In this document: positions 59,963-64,000 of the stretch, one piece after another
Numbering within the stretch: the first letter of the stretch is position 1
Layout of the letters: every line of letters begins with the position of its first letter
Assembly: GCF_001039355.2 (NCBI RefSeq)
Contig: NW_019775475.1
Coordinates: 277,028 to 341,027, forward strand
Length of the DNA stretch: 64,000 bases
From: Lingula anatina
Taxonomy: Eukaryota > Brachiopoda > Lingulata > Lingulida > Lingulidae
Direction of reading: 5' to 3'
Program-made: the position numbers and the translations under genes
The notes under the pieces: generated by a model
What the model saw: only the letters and a program-made list of their open reading frames with translations
The model's database searches: none
Told to the model about the DNA's origin: nothing

Positions 59963-61787
59963 TCCATTAGCTAAGCGGTCGCAAAACGAAGCTGTTAAAT
60001 AAATATGAACATCAATTTGACATTGCGTCCCCAGAAATGCACTGCATGACGTCACGCCTAGCCCACTGCGCATGCGTGCATTTTTAATGAGTTGCTTGAT
60101 TGCCATAGGAAAATGAATGGGTTCGCGATTCGTGGGTAATTCGTGATAATTGACAAACTAACGGCCTGATGCCGATAGACAGCAACGCTGTGCTATGCTT
60201 CAAGCAACTCCTGACCAAATATCGCTAGGGTTTAAAAAAAAATTATGTTGTACACACGTACTGAGAAGTTTGCCGTGTATGGCCTAGCCTACCCTCAGCA
60301 AAACGCAAATATTTTCAGTAATAGTGATTTTAGACGGTAGATTCACTCAGAAACAAAGGCAAATTAATTCGCACCAGCAGATAGCAGCACCATATAGAGT
60401 CTGATTAAAAACTTTCATGGCAATTGAAGAACTTTTACCACTGTACAATGGAGTCCAAAAAAAGCACTTGGCACAAATGTAAAACTGCCCAGTGCAAGGC
60501 CAAGAATTCAATCAGTATTTTCAATCATATTATCAGATTCTACATAAATTGACTGACAACATCACTACTCAGTTTTTAACTAATCTCTTAATCCGAAATT
60601 CCTATCATCATTTAATAATTATGCAAAATTCTTCTTTCAGAATGCTATTTATTTTAATTTTTAATGCTGCAACTGTTCCAAAATAATCTTGTAGTAAAGG
60701 AAAAATGCAAATAAGAAGTGGAAGACCAATTTCACCCACATTATTCAATTATTTGAATATAAAAAGAATAAGATCACGATTTAACAAATTAAAATAATCT
60801 TTCATGAACTCTTTCATGAATAACATATTAAACAAAAATAAAAGTTATAAATCAGTGGTAATGGCTTATTCTGGAATATATGACCTCTGCGCATCATCAG
60901 TACCTGACTTGGTACAGTATAGTTACTACTTGGATACAGAGTTAGATTTATTAATGTAACGATAAGAACAATATATATTATAATAAACTTCTCTGCACAT
61001 TTCAGACGCTTGTTACCATGAACTAACACTACTTAACAATGTGCTGAGCACTTATCACAGAGTCTGTGTGCGATGCCATTGTTGTGCTGTGATTGGCTAG
61101 TTGAGTCACGTGTAGCCCTACTGTTGCGCCCTCGCGAATCGCGTGAAGGCTGCGCATTTCTGACCATGGTGAAAAGTAGTGTATTGTAAAAGAAGAAAAT
61201 AATGCTTTAGATAGAACCAGCATGAGGTAGAACCGTGGGTAAAGTTAAAAAATCGATACACACGTAACATATCCTTAGGCCTATTATAAAAGAGAAAAAC
61301 TATTTTGGAATAAAACATAACTGTTGCGGATCCCATGCCAAACGAACACAAACAACGGGGAAATGTTCACACCTTTATTCACGCACACACTGACATGGAC
61401 ATGGTGAAACTAAAATAACAAAATAATGAAATATAAACACCAAACTGATAATATAGAAATACACAAATATAATATAAACTGAATACAAATATAAAAAGAA
61501 ATAATGAATTAATTATAAGAAACGGGAAATGTTGTGCATATTATAAATTTGGCTAGACAAAACGACCTATGCTTTTACACATACATTGTGCAAATAGTTA
61601 ACAATATACGTACAGAGAAATGTGGCTTTTCCCGTCCGATGGTAATCCACAGATTTTGCCGAAGTAACTACACAAAATCTTGATACTTGGCGACCTGAGC
61701 CTTCTGCTCGTCAAATACAAACGTGGCTGCGCCCAGAACTACTGCTGACCGTATATATACTGACCAAATCATTTGCATAACAAAACA
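59963..61787. other. 1825-bp segment present only between A copy 2 and B copy 2
   Basis: The A-B junction at 58886/58887 is contiguous (GGGGCAAAAAGATGAC), whereas between A copy 2 and B copy 2 these 1825 bases intervene. No coding frame is recognised. The part 61320-61740 is AT-rich with a TTTATTCACGCACACAC word. I see no clear terminal inverted repeats; the right border reads ACAAAACAAAGATGAC, so short A-rich microhomology is the only hint of how it joined. Confidence 0.7.
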
Positions 61788-61788
61788 A

Positions 61789-62220
61789 AGATGACTAGTA
61801 ATACGACCGTAATCGCAACTTGTTGTCGTAAGCGACAACAATAACATTTATAACAAAAGGGAACACTTGGCCTAGTTTTTTGTCTACAAACAGCAGCACT
61901 TCTTTTAATGCAAGCGATTTTGCTACCTTGTTATTATATAACAGATATACACTCCAGTGATTCCAAAGCCCTGTCGCCCACAGGCGCAAATTTTCCTGTC
62001 TAGTTCACCTGTGCCATGGGCGGAGCATATGAGCGAATCCAGGTGGATGACATAGGTACTTTTACTGTCTTTTGGATTTTCTCAACTTTATTTTGGTAAC
62101 CGGACAGGGATACTGCCCAACCAAGAACTATATGACAATTTTCAGCCTTACTTAGTGGAAGCATATCAAGATTTTTCTGAGTATTTCTGACCGATTTCTG
62201 GAGACCGTGTGAACCTCCTC
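61789..62220. repeat. Segment B, second copy
   Basis: Diverged 1-2% from 58887-59318 and continuous on the right with unique sequence (GGACCCAACATTGG). Confidence 0.9.
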
Positions 62221-63033
62221 GGACCCAACATTGGGGACCTGGACATATTGGAGAGCAATGGTATTCTCTGGTCTGTACAGGGGTCGGGTCGTGCTTGGAA
62301 TATCTATTCCTTTATTCGTGCTCTCTGCAGGAATTGAAACATCTTGGGGGACAATGATCTTGTGCTTTCAGCAGGATGAAGATTTCCCGGCGGCGTCTCT
62401 TGCAGAGCTAGGTAAGAATCTTCTTCTGCGTGTACCTAAAGACTGCCTTTCATACATATTCAAATATGATGTATGCTTTTCTAAAGATAATATCACTATC
62501 AGTTTCTTACATAGCTGAAATAAAATCAACATGCCAGAAAGTAACCAATATTATTCTCTCGATCAGCCAAAAAAGTTTTAAAACTGCACTTTCTCCCAAT
62601 TTCTTGTCGTAATCTTGACCTATTTGTACCTCCCTATATTTTGTAATGAAATGAAATAAAGAAACGAATGGAAATAAAGAACGAAACCCTATGGTATTTC
62701 TTTTGAAAATACCTGTACTATTTGAAATTGTATGCAGGCATCTGTTCGGGTTAGATTGCAATAATTCGACATATCTACTCGCTTCATTTGTATTTTCAAC
62801 CTAATACAAACTGGCACAGCAACATTTGTGGAAGTTAACATCTTACAAAATTTAACTTTGTCATTTTCTTTATCATTGTTGAAGTTGGTAAAGTTGATTT
62901 CGGCACGAAAAAATAGTAAAGCCCTTTACTACTTATAATTTTGAAACTTCGTCGTAAAACTTTGCTCATCTTCAACATGACTTCTGTACAGATTTTTTTT
63001 AGAAATTCCAAGCCACGTGTTTATAAAATTCAC
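62221..63033. other. Intergenic before the LTR element
   Basis: An open frame from 62231 to 62518 (+) has no recognisable domain. Nothing else supported. Confidence 0.4.
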
Positions 63034-63182
63034 TGTTGTGATGTAATGATGTAATAAGCCACGTGATGTAGGTCAGAGGTCATGAGTGTGAAGCGGGAAG
63101 TGGGGATGCGACGTGGCATGTGAGACATGGACTTTTAATTCTGTAATAAATATTTTAATCTTTTATATAAATTGTTGTTACA
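63034..63182 (+). mobile_element. 5' LTR of a Gypsy/Mag-like retrotransposon
   Basis: Short LTR candidate of 149 bases beginning TGTTGTGATG and ending TTGTTACA, with an internal AATAAA (about 63146). A TGGCGACAAGGATGG word follows at 63193, a form of primer-binding region used by Mag-lineage Gypsy elements. The gag frame opens 100 bases further. The 3' LTR is outside the window, so the LTR limits rest on TG...CA only. Confidence 0.55.
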
Positions 63183-63306
63183 ATACCATATCTGGCGACA
63201 AGGATGGAACAGTCTCACAAGGGAAGAAAGTAACAAGTAAGAATCTATATAAACATTGACTATAGCGAAATTGAATGAGCGCAGTGTAACTCGTTGAACA
63301 GTCACA

Positions 63307-63714
63307 ATGGCGAGCCCATCTATACAGATACCTACTTATCATGAATTTGACTGTAAGTCAGAAGGCGTTGCCATTAGATGGAGAAAATGGATAAACAGAT
63401 TGAAAAACAATGTATTTGTTGGTTATGGTATAACAAGTCCGAAAAAGAAGAAGGCACTCATGCTATCTTTCGCCGGCGACGAGTTAAATGACATCGTCGA
63501 ATCTTTCAGCACATTTCAACTAACCCCCGGAGAAGGAGAAGACGAGTTTACGAAATGTGTTGATGCTATCACTGACTATTTTTCACCTTCCATCAATGTT
63601 GAATTGNACAGTCTAATTAACGGTAAAAGGTCCTTTTATACCGAACTCACGCAGGCTGCACCCGCACGAAAATGCATTATTATCGAAGTAGCAAAAAAAG
63701 CATTAACGCAGTAG
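63307..63714 (+). CDS. Truncated gag of a Gypsy/Mag-like retrotransposon
   Basis: Starts at ATG 63307. The words PTYHEFDCKSEG, WRKWINRLKNNVFVGYG, KKKKALMLSFAGDEL and DAITDYFSPSINVE are those of Mag-lineage Gypsy gag (capsid-like region, residues 1-110). One N lies at 63607. The frame is lost from about residue 117, where the sequence changes to a GCAGTA-rich repeat and a stop follows at 63712-63714. No nucleocapsid, protease or reverse transcriptase follows in the window. It is a partial, likely dead copy or one interrupted by a later insertion. Confidence 0.7.
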   Translation: MASPSIQIPTYHEFDCKSEGVAIRWRKWINRLKNNVFVGYGITSPKKKKALMLSFAGDELNDIVESFSTFQLTPGEGEDEFTKCVDAITDYFSPSINVELXSLINGKRSFYTELTQAAPARKCIIIEVAKKALTQ

Positions 63715-63975
63715 TGGTGTGGAGCATATTTGCAGTAGAAATGCAGTATAGCCTACTGCAATTCTACTCCAAAAAGTACATAGGTTTGTACAGAGAGGAG
63801 CATTAATGCAGTAGATTAGCAGCATGATAGAAGCATGTTTCAAATATGCTAATTAGCTCCCAAATTGAAGCAGATTTGAAGCATGTTTGCAGTTTGATTG
63901 CAGTAGTCTACTGCGGTTTGCAGTATGATTGCAGTAGTCTACTGCGCTGGAGTATCTACTGCGTTTTCTTGCGGC
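63700..63975. repeat. GCAGTA-rich repeat interrupting the gag frame
   Basis: The word GCAGTA or its inverse TACTGC occurs about a dozen times. GCAGTAGTCTACTGC, a near-palindrome, occurs twice (about 63899 and 63929). This kind of clustered subterminal repeat occurs at ends of some DNA transposons. The end of the repeat is not defined in this window. Confidence 0.6.
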
Positions 63976-64000
63976 TGCACATGATGACTGTTGTAATTAT

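Overview
This is a eukaryotic, animal window: intron-rich genes with GT-AG splicing, many microsatellites, and short inverted-repeat elements between and inside genes. The gene content (a D8C plus von Willebrand D protein, a PAN plus fibrinogen-like secreted protein, a CARD plus coiled-coil protein, Mag-like Gypsy and L1/CR1-like retroelement pieces) and apparent high heterozygosity point to a marine invertebrate, most likely a mollusc or other lophotrochozoan. The species cannot be fixed from the sequence.

Layout. 1-4567 (+): last four exons of a PIG3/TP53I3-like quinone oxidoreductase, with a 1.2 kb inverted-repeat element in one intron. 5290-6130: three diverged direct repeats that keep a reverse-strand reading frame. 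6700-13500: a graveyard of minus-strand retroelement and transposon fragments (L1-type ORF1, SGNH-hydrolase-like, OTU-like, PHD-like, and a fused ORF2 start and end). 13500-16700: intergenic, with MITE-like repeats.

16753-31879 (+): a complete 25-exon gene whose joined exons stay in frame for 1136 codons. It encodes a secreted D8C / VWD / EGF-like protein ending in two tandem cysteine-rich repeats. 33808-45694 (-): a four-coding-exon gene for a 545-residue CARD plus coiled-coil protein; its first intron (9.2 kb) holds a 1.6-1.8 kb segment present twice across a single N. 46-55.7 kb: no recognisable coding gene. 55753-58282 (+): a four-exon gene for a 307-residue secreted PAN/apple plus CASPR/neurexin-type fibrinogen-like protein. 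58.4-62.2 kb: a repeat arrangement around a 202-base N gap that is best explained as two haplotypes laid end to end, differing by a 1.8 kb insertion. 63034 to the end: the 5' LTR, primer-binding region and truncated gag of a Gypsy/Mag-like retrotransposon, interrupted by a GCAGTA-rich repeat.

The genes do not form a pathway. The two secreted proteins look like extracellular recognition or matrix proteins; the CARD protein looks like an intracellular scaffold. All functions are inferred from domain recognition by eye; no database search was run.
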